Shown: positions 34,191 through 44,098, numbered from the stretch's first letter. The stretch: DNA of 64,000 bases from Neoroseomonas oryzicola (GCF_012163135.1 NZ_JAAVUP010000001.1:62001-126000); one strand, 5' to 3'. A program made the numbers and translations. Notes: generated from the sequence alone by a model not told the origin.

Positions 34191-35873
34191 TCAGTCACCG
34201 ATCGCGACGCCTTCGCGGCGGGGATCGGCGCCGCCGACCAGGCCTTCGGGCGTCACGCGGATGATCTGCAGGCCGGAATTCATCTCGCGCACATGCACCT
34301 CGTGTCCGCGCGCGCGCAGGGCGGGCGCCAGCGCCGCAGCCGGGGTGTCGGCTTCCACTTCGATCCCGTTCCCGACGGAACCGACATGCGGCAGCGCGGC
34401 CGCTTCCTGCGGCGTCATGCCCCAGTCCAGCATCGCCACCAGCGCCTGCGCGACATAACCGATGATGCGGGCTCCACCCGGCGATCCCGCGACGATGGAC
34501 AGCCGCCCCTCACCATCGAGGACCAGGCTGGGGGACATGGACGACCGCGGACGCTTGCCGCCCTGGACCCTGTTCGCGACCGGGCGGCCATCCTGTTCGG
34601 GGAGGAAGGAGAAATCCGTCAGCTGGTTGTTGAGCATGAAGCCGCGGACCATGATGCGGGCGCCAAAGAGCGCCTCGATCGTCGTGGTCATGGACACTGC
34701 ATTGCCTTCGGCATCGACGATCGAGACATGGCTGGTGCCGGCCTCGTGGTCCTGGGTCTGGGGGGCAAAGGTCGCCTCGCGCCAGGGCGGGTTGCCGGCG
34801 CGCGGGGCGGCGATGGCGCGGTCACGGTCGATCAGCTGCGCGCGCGCCGTCAGGTAGTTGGGATCGACCAGGCCCCGCGTGGGCACCGACACGAACGCGG
34901 GATCGGCGACATAGGCGTTGCGGTCCGCGAAGGCGAGGCGCCCGGCCTCGCCGACAAGATGCGCCGCGTCGACGCCGCGCGGATCGATGCGCGGCATGTC
35001 GAAATGTCCGAGCAGGCCGAGGATCTGCGCCACCGCGATCCCGCCCGAGGAGGGCGGCGGGAAGCCGCAGACGCGCCAGCGGCGATAGGGCGAGCAGACC
35101 GCCTCCATCCGGTGCGGCGCGTAGGTCGAGAGGTCCGTCGCCGCCATCGCGCCCGGCAGCACCGGGTGGCGCGTAACGGCGGCGAGGATGTCCTCGGCGA
35201 TCGGCCCGCGCGCCAGGGCGGCGGCGCCCTCCGCCGCGATGGCGCGCAGGGTCTCGGCCAACGCCGGGTTGCGCAGCCGATGCCCGGCCGGCAGCGGCAG
35301 GCCCTGCTCGGTGAAGAAGTAGCGCGCGGCATTGGCGTCGCGGCGCAGCAGCAGCGTGTCGAAGGCGATCTCGCGCGCCAGGCGCTCGCTCACCGGGAAG
35401 CCGTCCTCCGCCAGGCGGATCGCCGGGTCGAACAGGCGCGCCCAGGGGAGGCGGCCATGCTCGCGATGCGCCGCCTCGAGCATCGCGACGGTACCTGGCA
35501 CGCCGACCGACCGGCCGCTCGCCATCGCCTGCAGGAAAGGCATGGGCCGGCCGTCGCGAAGGAAGAGGTCCGGGCCCGCGGCGGCCGGCGCGGCCTCGCG
35601 GCCCTCCCAGGCGACGATGCGGCCGGATCCGCCCTGGAAGTGCAGCAGCAGCGCGCCGCCGCCGATGCCGGAGGATTGCGGCTCCACCAGCGTCAGGACC
35701 ATCTGCGTCGCGACGGCCGCATCGAGCGCGCTGCCCCCGGCGCGCAGCATCTCGAGCCCGGCCTCGGCGGCCAGCGGATGGCCCGCCGCGACCATCTGCC
35801 GCCGCGCCGGCGCCTGCGCGGCGGCGACGCCGGTGAAGAGCAACAGGAGCAGTATGGCGCGGCGCAGGATCAT
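34191..35873 (-). CDS. ggt: Gamma-glutamyltransferase (periplasmic)
   Basis: The 560-residue precursor has a Sec signal ([14 protein letters not shown]). [20 protein letters not shown] and [16 protein letters not shown] open the large subunit. Self-cleavage is expected before Thr380 in [11 protein letters not shown], the nucleophile of the small subunit. Further conserved parts are [27 protein letters not shown] and IVAGSPGG. The SSMSP oxyanion motif is intact, so it should be a genuine transferase/hydrolase acting on glutathione and gamma-glutamyl peptides in the periplasm. It follows yraN divergently with 17 bases between, and is separate from the second homologue at 56752. Confidence 0.92.
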   Translation of the reverse strand: MILRRAILLLLLFTGVAAAQAPARRQMVAAGHPLAAEAGLEMLRAGGSALDAAVATQMVLTLVEPQSSGIGGGALLLHFQGGSGRIVAWEGREAAPAAAGPDLFLRDGRPMPFLQAMASGRSVGVPGTVAMLEAAHREHGRLPWARLFDPAIRLAEDGFPVSERLAREIAFDTLLLRRDANAARYFFTEQGLPLPAGHRLRNPALAETLRAIAAEGAAALARGPIAEDILAAVTRHPVLPGAMAATDLSTYAPHRMEAVCSPYRRWRVCGFPPPSSGGIAVAQILGLLGHFDMPRIDPRGVDAAHLVGEAGRLAFADRNAYVADPAFVSVPTRGLVDPNYLTARAQLIDRDRAIAAPRAGNPPWREATFAPQTQDHEAGTSHVSIVDAEGNAVSMTTTIEALFGARIMVRGFMLNNQLTDFSFLPEQDGRPVANRVQGGKRPRSSMSPSLVLDGEGRLSIVAGSPGGARIIGYVAQALVAMLDWGMTPQEAAALPHVGSVGNGIEVEADTPAAALAPALRARGHEVHVREMNSGLQIIRVTPEGLVGGADPRREGVAIGD

Positions 35874-35890
35874 GCCGGCATGATAGCGGC

Positions 35891-36283
35891 ATGAGCGGTT
35901 TCGGCGACACGACGCGACGCCTGCTACGCGGGCGGCGTGCCGAGGCCGCCGGGCGCGGCGCCGAGGATGTCGCCGCGGCCGCGTTGGTCCGCGACGGCTG
36001 GAAAGTCCTGGCCCGGCGGGCGCGGACCCCGGCGGGGGAACTCGACCTGGTGGCGGAACGCGACGGGTTGCTCGCCTTCGTCGAGGTGAAGGCGAGGCCG
36101 TCCCTGACCGAGGCCGCCTTCGCCCTTGGTGCCCGGCAGCGGATGCGCCTGGTCGCGGCGGCCGAATGGTGGGTCGCGGCGAATCCGGGCCATGGCGAAG
36201 CGGGGATGCGCTTCGACGTCGTGATCATCGCGGCGGACGGCACCGCACGGCGGATCGCGGACGCCTTCCGGATCGGCGACTAG
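35891..36283 (+). CDS. yraN: YraN family endonuclease-like protein (UPF0102)
   Basis: The 130-residue protein has the UPF0102 pattern [31 protein letters not shown] and FVEVKAR, which is an archaeal Holliday-junction-resolvase-like nuclease fold with the E-x-D and E-x-K residues visible. A DNA-processing role is usually suspected but not proven. It is convergent with comM (4-base overlap), whereas in many bacteria it lies beside rsmI, which is absent here. Confidence 0.88.
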   Translation: MSGFGDTTRRLLRGRRAEAAGRGAEDVAAAALVRDGWKVLARRARTPAGELDLVAERDGLLAFVEVKARPSLTEAAFALGARQRMRLVAAAEWWVAANPGHGEAGMRFDVVIIAADGTARRIADAFRIGD

Positions 36284-37797
36284 GCGGCGGGGCGACCCGG
36301 CATGCGGTGGCGGAAGGCGAGCGCCTCCGCGACATGGGCGCGGCGGATGGTCGGGCTGCCCGCCAGGTCCGCGATGCTGCGCCCCACTCGCATCATCCGC
36401 ACATGGGCGCGGGAGGACAGGCGCAGACGCGTCGCCGCGGTTTCCAGCAGCGCCTCGGCATCGGGGTCGAGGAGGGGATGGAGGTGGCCGATCTCGGCCT
36501 CGGCGTTGTTGCGCGGGCCGGCCTCGCCCCAGCGGGCGCGCTGGGCGTCGCGTGCGGCCTGGACGCGGGCGGCGACCATGGCGCTGGTCTCCCCTGCCGG
36601 GGCGCGTGTCAGTTCTGAAGCGGGGATGGGCATGACTTCGATCGTGAGGTCCATGCGGTCGAGCAGGGGGCCGGATAGGCGGCCCTGGTAGTCCTCCCCG
36701 CAACGCGGCGCGCGGCCGCATTCCCGCCCGGCCTCGCCGAGATAGCCGCAGCGGCAGGGGTTCATCGCCGCGATGCATTGGAAGCGCGCGGGATAGGTGA
36801 CATGCGCGTTGGCGCGGCTGATCACCGTGCGGCCGGTTTCCATCGGCTGACGCAGCGCCTCCAGCGCCGGGCGGGGGAATTCAGGCCACTCGTCGAGGAA
36901 CAGCACGCCGCGATGCGCGAGGCTGATCTCGCCCGGGCGCGCGCGATGGCCGCCGCCGATCAGCGCGGGCATCGAGGCCGAATGGTGCGGGTCCCGGAAG
37001 GGCGGGCGCATCACGAGCCGCCCGCCTTCCAGCATCCCGGCGACGGAGTGGACGAGGGAAACCTCCAGCGCCTCGGCCGGCGAAAGATCCGGCAACAGGC
37101 TCGGCAGGCGGGCCGCCAGCATCGACTTTCCCGCACCTGGCGGACCGATCATCAGAAGGTTGTGCCCGCCTGCGGCGGCGATCTCGAGCGCGCGCTTCGC
37201 GCTTTCCTGGCCCTTCACCTCGGACAGGCAGGGCAGGGCGCGCGGGGCGGGCTCGGCGGCCGGCGGGGCCGGCGGCGAGAGCAACTGCGTGCCGCGGAAG
37301 TGATTCAGCAGGGCGTGGATATCGGGGGCGGCGAGCACCTCGATCCGCCCGGCCCAGGCGGCCTCGCCGCCCTGCGCGGCGGGGCAGATCAGCCCGAGGT
37401 CGCGCTCGCTCGCGCCCAAGGCCGCGGGCAGCACCCCGGCGACCGGATTGATCGATCCGTCCAGCGCCAGTTCGCCAAGCGCGGCATAGCCCGCTGCTTC
37501 CTCCTTCGGGACGATCTCCATCGCGGCGAGCAACGCCAGCGCGATGGGCAAGTCGAAATGCGACCCTTCCTTCAGGATGTCCGCAGGTGCGAGGTTCACC
37601 AGCACGCGCTTCGGCGGCAGGGAGAGGCCAAGGCCGGTCAGCGCCGCGCGGACACGTTCGCGGCTTTCGGCGACCGCCTTGTCGGGCAGGCCGACGAGAA
37701 GGAAGGCCGGCAAGCCAGGCGCGATCTGGACCTGCACCTCGACCGGCACGGGATCGACGCCGGAAAAGGCGAAGGTGGCAATGCGCGCGATGGACAT
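36280..37797 (-). CDS. comM: ComM/YifB Mg-chelatase-like AAA+ helicase
   Basis: The 505-residue protein has the ComM layout: an N-terminal LonC-like domain (residues 1-170, ATFAFSGVDPVPVEVQVQ and LPAFLLVGLPDKAVAESRER), an AAA+ module with Walker A GPPGAGKSMLA and Walker B LFLDEWPEF, the zinc-binding-like loop CRCGYLGEAGREC, and a C-terminal Mg_chelatase_C domain. ComM is a hexameric helicase that extends D-loops during natural transformation. No other competence gene is near. The 90-base divergent spacer is AT-rich and holds a perfect inverted repeat. Confidence 0.92.
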   Translation of the reverse strand: MSIARIATFAFSGVDPVPVEVQVQIAPGLPAFLLVGLPDKAVAESRERVRAALTGLGLSLPPKRVLVNLAPADILKEGSHFDLPIALALLAAMEIVPKEEAAGYAALGELALDGSINPVAGVLPAALGASERDLGLICPAAQGGEAAWAGRIEVLAAPDIHALLNHFRGTQLLSPPAPPAAEPAPRALPCLSEVKGQESAKRALEIAAAGGHNLLMIGPPGAGKSMLAARLPSLLPDLSPAEALEVSLVHSVAGMLEGGRLVMRPPFRDPHHSASMPALIGGGHRARPGEISLAHRGVLFLDEWPEFPRPALEALRQPMETGRTVISRANAHVTYPARFQCIAAMNPCRCGYLGEAGRECGRAPRCGEDYQGRLSGPLLDRMDLTIEVMPIPASELTRAPAGETSAMVAARVQAARDAQRARWGEAGPRNNAEAEIGHLHPLLDPDAEALLETAATRLRLSSRAHVRMMRVGRSIADLAGSPTIRRAHVAEALAFRHRMPGRPAA

Positions 37798-37817
37798 GAT
37801 TGCTGCATACGAGCGTT

Positions 37818-37837
37818 GGTTGATGCAATAATCAACC
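37818..37837. promoter_or_regulatory. Perfect AT-rich inverted repeat in the comM divergent promoter region
   Basis: GGTTGAT at 37818-37824 and ATCAACC at 37831-37837 flank GCAATA. The 20-base dyad lies 21 bases upstream of comM and 51 bases upstream of the rightward gene, in one of the few AT-rich stretches. It could be an operator for either gene. No second copy was noticed elsewhere in the window. Confidence 0.4.
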
Positions 37838-37887
37838 TATTAGTTTCCTTCTCAAACCCACTGCCCCACCAGCTACGGTCTGAGCCA

Positions 37888-38511
37888 ATGGTCATCGTCA
37901 TGCGCGCTGCATGTCTCATCCTGGTCGCACTCGCCTTCGCGCTGCCTGCCCGGGCGCAGGCGCCGGACGCCGCCCAAGCGGCGCGCGATGCGGCGATCGC
38001 CCGTGTGCTGGCGAGTGGCGATGGCCGTGGGCCCGCCACTGCGTATGTCGTGCCCCGCGTGATCGAGGCGCATTCGGTGATCCTGCACCTGCGGACGCCC
38101 TTCCTCCGGCAGCGATCCGTCGAGGAGAACGCGACCGTGCTCGACATCTGGACAGTGCGCGGCACGGATGGCGCCGAGCACGAGATCCACTTCCGCGTGC
38201 CCGCGCCCGACACTCTTCCGCCCGAGCAGCGCGAGGCGGAGCGGAACATCCGCCGGATCCTGACATCGGGCGACGGGCTGACGCCGGAGACGGCTTTCGT
38301 GGTTGGCGGGGCTATCCCCGCGGAATACGCGATCCTGCGCCTGATGGGCCTGCAGCGTGGCGTCCAGGGGCTGATCGATCGTGCCGGCTGCTACTACGAC
38401 GTCCAGCGCGCCCGGGATCCTTCCACCGGGGAGACGCGGGAGGTCTGGTTCCGCCTCGGCGGCAGCGGCGGGCTCGCCTATACGGGCCGATGCGCGCCGG
38501 CGGGGAATTAG
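37888..38511 (+). CDS. Hypothetical exported protein with an internal duplication
   Basis: The 207-residue protein has a signal peptide (AACLILVALAFALPARAQA). The mature part is a tandem duplication of about 75 residues. Unit 1 contains LASGDGRGPATAYVV, a later HSVILHL and EIHFRV. Unit 2 contains LTSGDGLTPETAFVV, EYAILRL and EVWFRL. The SGDG-x-x-P-x-TA-x-VV core resembles DUF4919-type proteins of unknown function. ATG 37888 and ATG 37900 are both possible starts; neither has a clear ribosome site. Convergent with the dipeptidase gene. Confidence 0.68.
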   Translation: MVIVMRAACLILVALAFALPARAQAPDAAQAARDAAIARVLASGDGRGPATAYVVPRVIEAHSVILHLRTPFLRQRSVEENATVLDIWTVRGTDGAEHEIHFRVPAPDTLPPEQREAERNIRRILTSGDGLTPETAFVVGGAIPAEYAILRLMGLQRGVQGLIDRAGCYYDVQRARDPSTGETREVWFRLGGSGGLAYTGRCAPAGN

Positions 38512-38517
38512 GCTTCT

Positions 38518-39528
38518 TCAGCCCGCCGCGCGCTGCGCGAGCCGCATCAGCCGCCGGAAATTGCCCGACCACAGCAGGTCGAGTTCCCGTGCCCCGTAGC
38601 CGCGGCGGTGCAGTTCGGCCGTGAGGTTCATCGTCTCGGACGCGTCCTTCCAGCCCGGGATGCCGCCGCCGCCATCGAAGTCCGAGGACAGCCCGACATG
38701 GTCGATGCCGATGCGCGCGACCGCGTAGTCCACGTGGTCGGCCATGTCCTTCACCGTCGCCGGAGACTTCCCGCCCGAGGGCGCCGCGCGGAGGAAACTG
38801 TCGAGCGCGGTGATCTGCACGAGGCCCGCCGTCGCACGCAGCATGTCGAGCTGTTCGTCGTCGAGGTTGCGCGGATGGTCGCACAGCGCCTTGCAGCAGG
38901 AATGGGTCGCGACGACCGGCACGCGGGAGAGCTCGGCCGCCTGCATCATGCTGGATTTGGCGGCATGGGAGACGTCGACCAGCAGCCCGACGCGATTCAT
39001 CTCCGCGATCGCGGCGCGCCCGAGCTCCGACAGCCCACCATGTTCGGACGGTCCGTCGCCGAGCTCCGGCCGCGGCCGCGCCGCGTCGGCGAGGTCGTTG
39101 TGCCCGTCATGGGTCAGCGTGAGGTAGATCGCGCCGAGATCCCGCCACAAGGCCAGGCGCGAGAGGTCGCGCGCGAGCGCGTTGCCGTTCTCGACGGCGG
39201 ACAGGACGCAGAGCGCACCGGCCGCATGCGCGGCTTCCAGCTCGGCGGCCGTGGCGCAGAAGCGCCGCGCCTTCCCGTCCGCGCGGGACCGGATGTGGCG
39301 CAGCATCGCATCCGCCCGCGTGGCAGCGGCAGCGAGGCCTTCCGCATCGCGCTTGCCCTGCGGCGTATAGGCGATGAAGATCGCGGCCTTCAGCCCGCCG
39401 CGCAGCATCTTCGGAAAGTCCACGCGCCGGTCGGTCTCGCGCGTCGCATCCGGCGGCTCGGGCCAGCGGATGTCGATATGCGTGTCGAGCGTCAGAGTGG
39501 CGGCGTGGATCGTCGCGGCGTCGCTCAT
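38518..39528 (-). CDS. Membrane-dipeptidase family (M19) metallopeptidase
   Basis: The 336-residue protein matches renal-dipeptidase-like M19 enzymes: LDTHIDIRWPE (first metal site), VENGNALARDLSRL, YLTLTHDGHNDLADAARP, VGLLVDVSHAAKSSM, PVVATHSCCKALCDHPRNL and GLSSDFDGGGG. The histidines and acidic residues of the di-zinc site are present. No signal peptide is seen, so it is probably cytoplasmic. It cleaves dipeptides, possibly those with D-residues. Its start overlaps the stop of the deacetylase-like gene by ATGA, so the two are translated together. Confidence 0.88.
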   Translation of the reverse strand: MSDAATIHAATLTLDTHIDIRWPEPPDATRETDRRVDFPKMLRGGLKAAIFIAYTPQGKRDAEGLAAAATRADAMLRHIRSRADGKARRFCATAAELEAAHAAGALCVLSAVENGNALARDLSRLALWRDLGAIYLTLTHDGHNDLADAARPRPELGDGPSEHGGLSELGRAAIAEMNRVGLLVDVSHAAKSSMMQAAELSRVPVVATHSCCKALCDHPRNLDDEQLDMLRATAGLVQITALDSFLRAAPSGGKSPATVKDMADHVDYAVARIGIDHVGLSSDFDGGGGIPGWKDASETMNLTAELHRRGYGARELDLLWSGNFRRLMRLAQRAAG

Positions 39529-40559
39529 GCGCCACCCCAGGCGCCGAGGAAGCGCTCGAGCAGCGTGCCGATGACATCGACGTTGTAGCCGCCTTCCTGC
39601 GTGATCGCGGTCGGCAGCTTCAGCGCGCCGATCATCTGCGCGGCGCGGGCAAAGCCGTCCTCGGTCACGGCCAGCGCGCCGAGCGGTTCGTCCTTCGATG
39701 CATCGAAGCCGAGCGCCACGACCAGCGCATCCGCCTTGAAGTCGCGGATCGGCGCGAGCGCGTAGCGCAGCGCATCGAGCCATCCTTCGTCCGGCGTGCC
39801 GAAGGGCAAGGGCAGGTTCATGTTGCGTCCGTCGCCGGCGCCCGCGCCGCGTTCCGCGGTGCGGCCGACGAACCACGGATAGTAGTTGTCCGGATCGCCA
39901 TGCATCGAGATGGTGAGCACGTCGCCGCGCTCCCAGAAGATTCCCTGCGTCCCGTTGCCGTGGTGGCTGTCGATGTCGAGCACCGCGACGCGCGCCGCCC
40001 CGGCATCGCGCAGCGCCTGGGCCGCGAGCGCCGCGTTGTTCACGTAGCAATGACCGCCCGCGCGGCCCGCATAGGCGTGATGGCCCGGCGGGCGGCAGAG
40101 CGCGTAGGCCGTGCCGCCCTTGGCGGCCTCGGCCGCCGCGGCGAGGGCGCAGGCCGCCGCCCCCTGGATCGCGGCCCAGGATCCGGGCCCGATCGGGCAG
40201 GCCGTGTCGGCGGTGTACCAGCCGGTCCGCGCGATGATGTTGGCACCCGTGCGCCCACCCTGCGCGACCATCTCGGGAACGGGATGGATATTGGCGACGA
40301 CCTCGGGGCCTGGCTCGGGCAGCTTGGCCCAATCGGTCGCGGCCGTGGCGAGGAAGTCGAGGTAGTCCGCGCGGTGCACCGCCTCGAGCGCGCCGGGCGC
40401 GAGCGGCGGCGGTGCGGCGGGTGCGAGCCCCATGCGGTGCAACGCCGCCTCGAGCGCCGCGGCGCGGGCCGGGATCTCGAAGTTGCGGCGGACCTGGCCG
40501 CGCTGGAGGAAGAAGGTGGGCGTGTGCCCTGCCTGATCGGGATGCGCGAAGGTCTTCAT
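39525..40559 (-). CDS. Histone deacetylase/acetylpolyamine amidohydrolase family protein
   Basis: The 344-residue protein has the zinc-dependent deacetylase fold: LCRPPGHHAYAGRAGGHCYV, VLDIDSHHGNGTQGIFWE (zinc Asp and His), TISMHGDPDNYYPWF, ALGFDASKDEP (zinc Asp) and TQEGGYNVDVIG. Class II-type bacterial members remove acetyl groups from polyamines or other small amides. The coupled dipeptidase and the divergent peptide importer suggest a substrate that carries an N-acetyl or amide group. Divergent from the receptor gene over 117 bases. Confidence 0.92.
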   Translation of the reverse strand: MKTFAHPDQAGHTPTFFLQRGQVRRNFEIPARAAALEAALHRMGLAPAAPPPLAPGALEAVHRADYLDFLATAATDWAKLPEPGPEVVANIHPVPEMVAQGGRTGANIIARTGWYTADTACPIGPGSWAAIQGAAACALAAAAEAAKGGTAYALCRPPGHHAYAGRAGGHCYVNNAALAAQALRDAGAARVAVLDIDSHHGNGTQGIFWERGDVLTISMHGDPDNYYPWFVGRTAERGAGAGDGRNMNLPLPFGTPDEGWLDALRYALAPIRDFKADALVVALGFDASKDEPLGALAVTEDGFARAAQMIGALKLPTAITQEGGYNVDVIGTLLERFLGAWGGA

Positions 40560-40676
40560 GGTGGCGCGAGGCTAGGCAGGCGGGTCGCGCTTGTCCACGC
40601 ACGGTGCCGCGGGTCCCCTTGTCCCCCTTGCGGCCGGGGGGATAGCCTCCCGGCACAATCCAGGGAGACTTCGAAG

Positions 40677-42266
40677 ATGGCTGTCTCGCGTCGTGGCTTC
40701 ATGGCCGCTGCCGCCTCCGCCCCCGTCCTGATGACCGTGCAGGAGGCGATGGCCCAGGGCGTCGCCCCGCGTCGCGGCGGCACGCTGCAGATGATGCTGA
40801 CGCCGGAACCCCCGGTGCTGCAGATCGGCGTGAACCAGCAGGGTCCGACCCTCGCGGCCGCGCCCAAGATCTTCCAGGGGCTGCTGACCTTCTCGCCCAC
40901 GCTCGAACCGCAGCCGGTGCTCGCCAAGTCCTGGACGGTCAGCCCGGACGGCAAGGAATACGTCTTCAACCTGCAGGAGAACGTGAAGTGGCATGACGGC
41001 CAGCCCTTCACCGCGGACGACGTCGTCTTCTCCATCATGAAGTTCCACATGGAGCTCTCGCCGCGCGCGCGGGCGATCTTCAGCCTGATCGAGACCTGCG
41101 AGGCGAAGGACCCGCTGACGGTCCGCATCGTGCTGAAGCAGGCCTTCCAGCCCTTCCTGCTGATGTTCGACGCGACCGCGGCGGCGATCGTGGCCAAGCA
41201 CCTGTTCGACGGGCAGGATTACCGGACGGCGCCGGCGGTGCAGCGGCTGGTCGGCACCGGCCCGTTCAAGTTCACCGAATGGCAGCGCGGCAACTTCGTG
41301 CGCATGGACCGCAACGAGAACTACTGGAAGCCGGGCCAGCCCTACCTCGACACCATCATCTACCGCATCATCCCCGACAGCCAGAGCCGGCGCCTCGCGT
41401 TAGAATCGGGCCAGGTGCTGCTGAGCCAGGCCTCGGACATCGAGCCCTTCGACATCCCGCAGCTCCGCCAGCGCCCGAACCTCGAGGTGGACACCAAGGG
41501 CTGGGAATACTTCTCCCCGCTGTCCTGGATCGAGCTGAACCATCGCGTGAAGCCGCTGGACGACGCGCGGGTGCGGCGTGCGATGTCCATGGCGATCGAC
41601 CGCAACTTCATCGTCAACCGCCTGTGGTTCGGCGTCGGCAAGCCCGCGACCGGGCCGGTGGCGTCGACCACGCGCTTCTTCGACGCCAATGCGAAGATCG
41701 CCGCCTTCAACGTGCAGCAGGCCAATGCGCTGCTCGACCAGGCGGGTTATCCGCGCAACGCCCAGGGCGTGCGCTTCACGCTGAAGCATATCCCGCTGCC
41801 CTATGGCGAGATCTGGACGCGCCTGTCCGAATACCTGCGGCAGGCGATGCGCAACGTCGGCATCGCCCTGGAGCTCGAGAGCACCGATGCCGGATCCTGG
41901 GCGCGGCGCGTCGGCAACTGGGAATACGAGACGACGATCAACTTCGTCTACCAGTTCGGCGACCCGACGCTGGGCGTCGAGCGCACCTATGTCTCGACCA
42001 ACATCCAGAAGGTCACCTTCACCAACACCGGCGGCTATGCCAATCCGCAGGTGGATGCGCTGTTCCAGCAGGCGCGCGCCGCGGCCGCGGCGGCCGACCG
42101 CGCCCGTGCCTTCAGCGAGGTGCAGAAGATCCTGGTGGAGGATGTGCCGCAGATCTGGCTGATGGAGCTGTCCTTCCCGACCGTCTACGACAAGAAGGTC
42201 CGCAACGTCATCACCACCGGCCTCGGCGTCAGCAAGTCCTTCGACGACGTCTTCATCGCCGGCTGA
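40677..42266 (+). CDS. Dipeptide-type ABC importer, Tat-exported periplasmic receptor (system 2)
   Basis: The 529-residue protein starts with a Tat motif (SRRGFMAAAASAPVLM), so it is probably exported folded. The SBP_bac_5 fold is clear: GTLQMMLTPEPPVLQIGVNQ, LTFSPTLEPQPVLAKSWTV, LQENVKWHDGQPFTADDVVF, and RVRRAMSMAIDRNFIVNRL. AGGGAGA lies 8 bases before the ATG. First gene of the operon 40677-49825, in which transport and three metallohydrolases follow in order. Confidence 0.93.
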   Translation: MAVSRRGFMAAAASAPVLMTVQEAMAQGVAPRRGGTLQMMLTPEPPVLQIGVNQQGPTLAAAPKIFQGLLTFSPTLEPQPVLAKSWTVSPDGKEYVFNLQENVKWHDGQPFTADDVVFSIMKFHMELSPRARAIFSLIETCEAKDPLTVRIVLKQAFQPFLLMFDATAAAIVAKHLFDGQDYRTAPAVQRLVGTGPFKFTEWQRGNFVRMDRNENYWKPGQPYLDTIIYRIIPDSQSRRLALESGQVLLSQASDIEPFDIPQLRQRPNLEVDTKGWEYFSPLSWIELNHRVKPLDDARVRRAMSMAIDRNFIVNRLWFGVGKPATGPVASTTRFFDANAKIAAFNVQQANALLDQAGYPRNAQGVRFTLKHIPLPYGEIWTRLSEYLRQAMRNVGIALELESTDAGSWARRVGNWEYETTINFVYQFGDPTLGVERTYVSTNIQKVTFTNTGGYANPQVDALFQQARAAAAAADRARAFSEVQKILVEDVPQIWLMELSFPTVYDKKVRNVITTGLGVSKSFDDVFIAG

Positions 42267-42269
42267 CGG

Positions 42270-43256
42270 ATGGACCCGTCGCGGCTGCCCGGCTTCCTGC
42301 TGCGGCGTGGTGTCAAGGCGGCGATCGTCATCCTGGCGATCGTCGTCTGCAATTTCCTCCTGATCCATGCGGCGCCCGGCGATCCGGCGAGCGTCATCGC
42401 CGGGCAGTCCGGTGCCGCGGATGAACGCTTCCTCGCGCAGCTGCGCCGGCAGTTCGGCCTGGACCAGCCGCTGCACGTGCAGTTGTGGATCTACCTCAAG
42501 GGCGTGCTGACGCTCGACCTTGGCTTCAGCCATCGCCAGCAATTGCCGGTCTGGACGCTGATCCGCGAACGACTGCCGGCGACGTTGCTGCTGACGGGCG
42601 CGGCCTTCGCCTTCGCCGTGGCGGCGGGCGTGACGCTCGGGACTCTCGCCGCGCGGCGGGTCGGTACCTGGGCGGATTCCATCATCACCGTCATCGCGCT
42701 GACCTTCTACGCGACGCCGCTCTTCTGGGTCGGGCTGATGCTGGTGCTGTTCTTCTCGGTCTGGCTGGAATGGTTGCCGAGCTTCGGCATGGCGACGGTC
42801 GGCGTCGAGTTGCACGGCATCGACGCGGTGCTGGACGTCGCGAAGCACCTGCTGCTGCCGGCGCTGACGCTCGGGCTCTTCTACCTCGCGGTCTATGCGC
42901 GGCTGACGCGCGCGACGATGCTCGAGGTCGCGGACCAGGACTTCGTGAAGACCGCGCGCGCCAAGGGCGTGCCTGAGGGTCAGGTGGTCCGGCGGCACAT
43001 CCTGCGCAACGCGCTGCTGCCCGTCATCACCTTCGCCGGCATCCAGGCCGGGCAGCTGATCGGCGGGTCGATCCTGGTCGAGACGGTCTTTGCCTGGCCG
43101 GGCATCGGGCGCCTCGCCTTCGATGCGCTGCTGGCGCGCGACTACGCCGTGCTGCTCGGCGTCTTCTTCTGCACCTCGGTCATGGTGGTGGGGTTCAATC
43201 TCGTGACGGATCTCCTCTACGCCGTCGTCGATCCGCGCGTTGAGGTCGAAGGATGA
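42270..43256 (+). CDS. Dipeptide-type ABC permease, DppB-like (system 2)
   Basis: The 328-residue membrane protein has LRRGVKAAIVILAIVVCNFL, GLDQPLHVQLWIYLKGVLTL, the EAA loop RATMLEVADQDFVKTARAKG and the ending [19 protein letters not shown]. About six helices. It starts 3 bases after the receptor gene and overlaps the next permease by ATGA. Confidence 0.93.
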   Translation: MDPSRLPGFLLRRGVKAAIVILAIVVCNFLLIHAAPGDPASVIAGQSGAADERFLAQLRRQFGLDQPLHVQLWIYLKGVLTLDLGFSHRQQLPVWTLIRERLPATLLLTGAAFAFAVAAGVTLGTLAARRVGTWADSIITVIALTFYATPLFWVGLMLVLFFSVWLEWLPSFGMATVGVELHGIDAVLDVAKHLLLPALTLGLFYLAVYARLTRATMLEVADQDFVKTARAKGVPEGQVVRRHILRNALLPVITFAGIQAGQLIGGSILVETVFAWPGIGRLAFDALLARDYAVLLGVFFCTSVMVVGFNLVTDLLYAVVDPRVEVEG

Positions 43257-44098
43257 GCGACTTCTGGCGACGCTTCCGCCGCAATCGCGGGGCTGTGGTG
43301 GGCCTGGTGATCCTGGCGCTGGTGATCGCGGTCGCGGCCTTCGCCTCGCTGCTCTTCCCCGGCAGCCCCTGGGACATGGCGACGGCCCCCTTCGTCCCGC
43401 CGGGCGAGGAGGGCATGCTGCTCGGCTCCGACAGCCTCGGGCGCGACGTGGCGGCGGGGATCGCGCATGGGGCGCGGATTTCGCTCATGGTGGGCGCGGT
43501 CTCGACCGCCGCGGCGCTGTGCATCGGGGTCACGCTCGGGGCCATCGCGGGCTATCTCGGTGGCGTCGCGGACGATGCGGTGATGCGCTTCACCGAGTTC
43601 TTCCAGACCATCCCCTCCTTCGTCTTTGCGATCCTGCTGGTGGCGATCTTCACGCCCACGATCGGGTCGGTCGTCTTCGCCATCGCCGTCGTCTCCTGGC
43701 CGCCCGTCGCGCGGGTGGTGCGGGCGGAGTTCCTCTCTCTGCGGTCCCGCGAGTTCGTCCAGGCGGCGGAGGTGCTCGGCAAGTCGCGCATCGCGATCGT
43801 CGTGACCGACATCCTGCCGAATGCGCTCTCGCCGATCGTCGTGCTGTCCTCGCTGATGGTCGCATCCGCGATCCTGCTGGAAAGCGCGCTGTCCTTCCTC
43901 GGCCTGGGCGATCCGAACCTGATGACCTGGGGCTTCCTGATCGGGTCCGGACGCTCGGTGATCCGCCTCGCCTGGTGGATGAGCGTCTTTCCGGGCCTTG
44001 CCATCTTCCTCACCGTGCTGGCGCTGAACCTGGTGGGGGAGGGGCTGTCCGACGCGCTGAACCCGCGCCTCGCCCGCCAGCGGGGAGGCGCGGCATGA
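43253..44098 (+). CDS. Dipeptide-type ABC permease, DppC-like (system 2)
   Basis: The 281-residue membrane protein has the DppC opening [40 protein letters not shown], the EAA loop [20 protein letters not shown] and the closing [17 protein letters not shown]. The ATGA overlap on both sides points to tight co-translation with its partner permease and ATPase. Confidence 0.93.
   Translation: MSDFWRRFRRNRGAVVGLVILALVIAVAAFASLLFPGSPWDMATAPFVPPGEEGMLLGSDSLGRDVAAGIAHGARISLMVGAVSTAAALCIGVTLGAIAGYLGGVADDAVMRFTEFFQTIPSFVFAILLVAIFTPTIGSVVFAIAVVSWPPVARVVRAEFLSLRSREFVQAAEVLGKSRIAIVVTDILPNALSPIVVLSSLMVASAILLESALSFLGLGDPNLMTWGFLIGSGRSVIRLAWWMSVFPGLAIFLTVLALNLVGEGLSDALNPRLARQRGGAA

Noticed and set aside
36778-37887. 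Upstream extension of the frame for the exported protein at 37888
   Set aside because: The extension lies antisense to comM, is Arg/Gln-rich, and a signal peptide starts cleanly at 37888.
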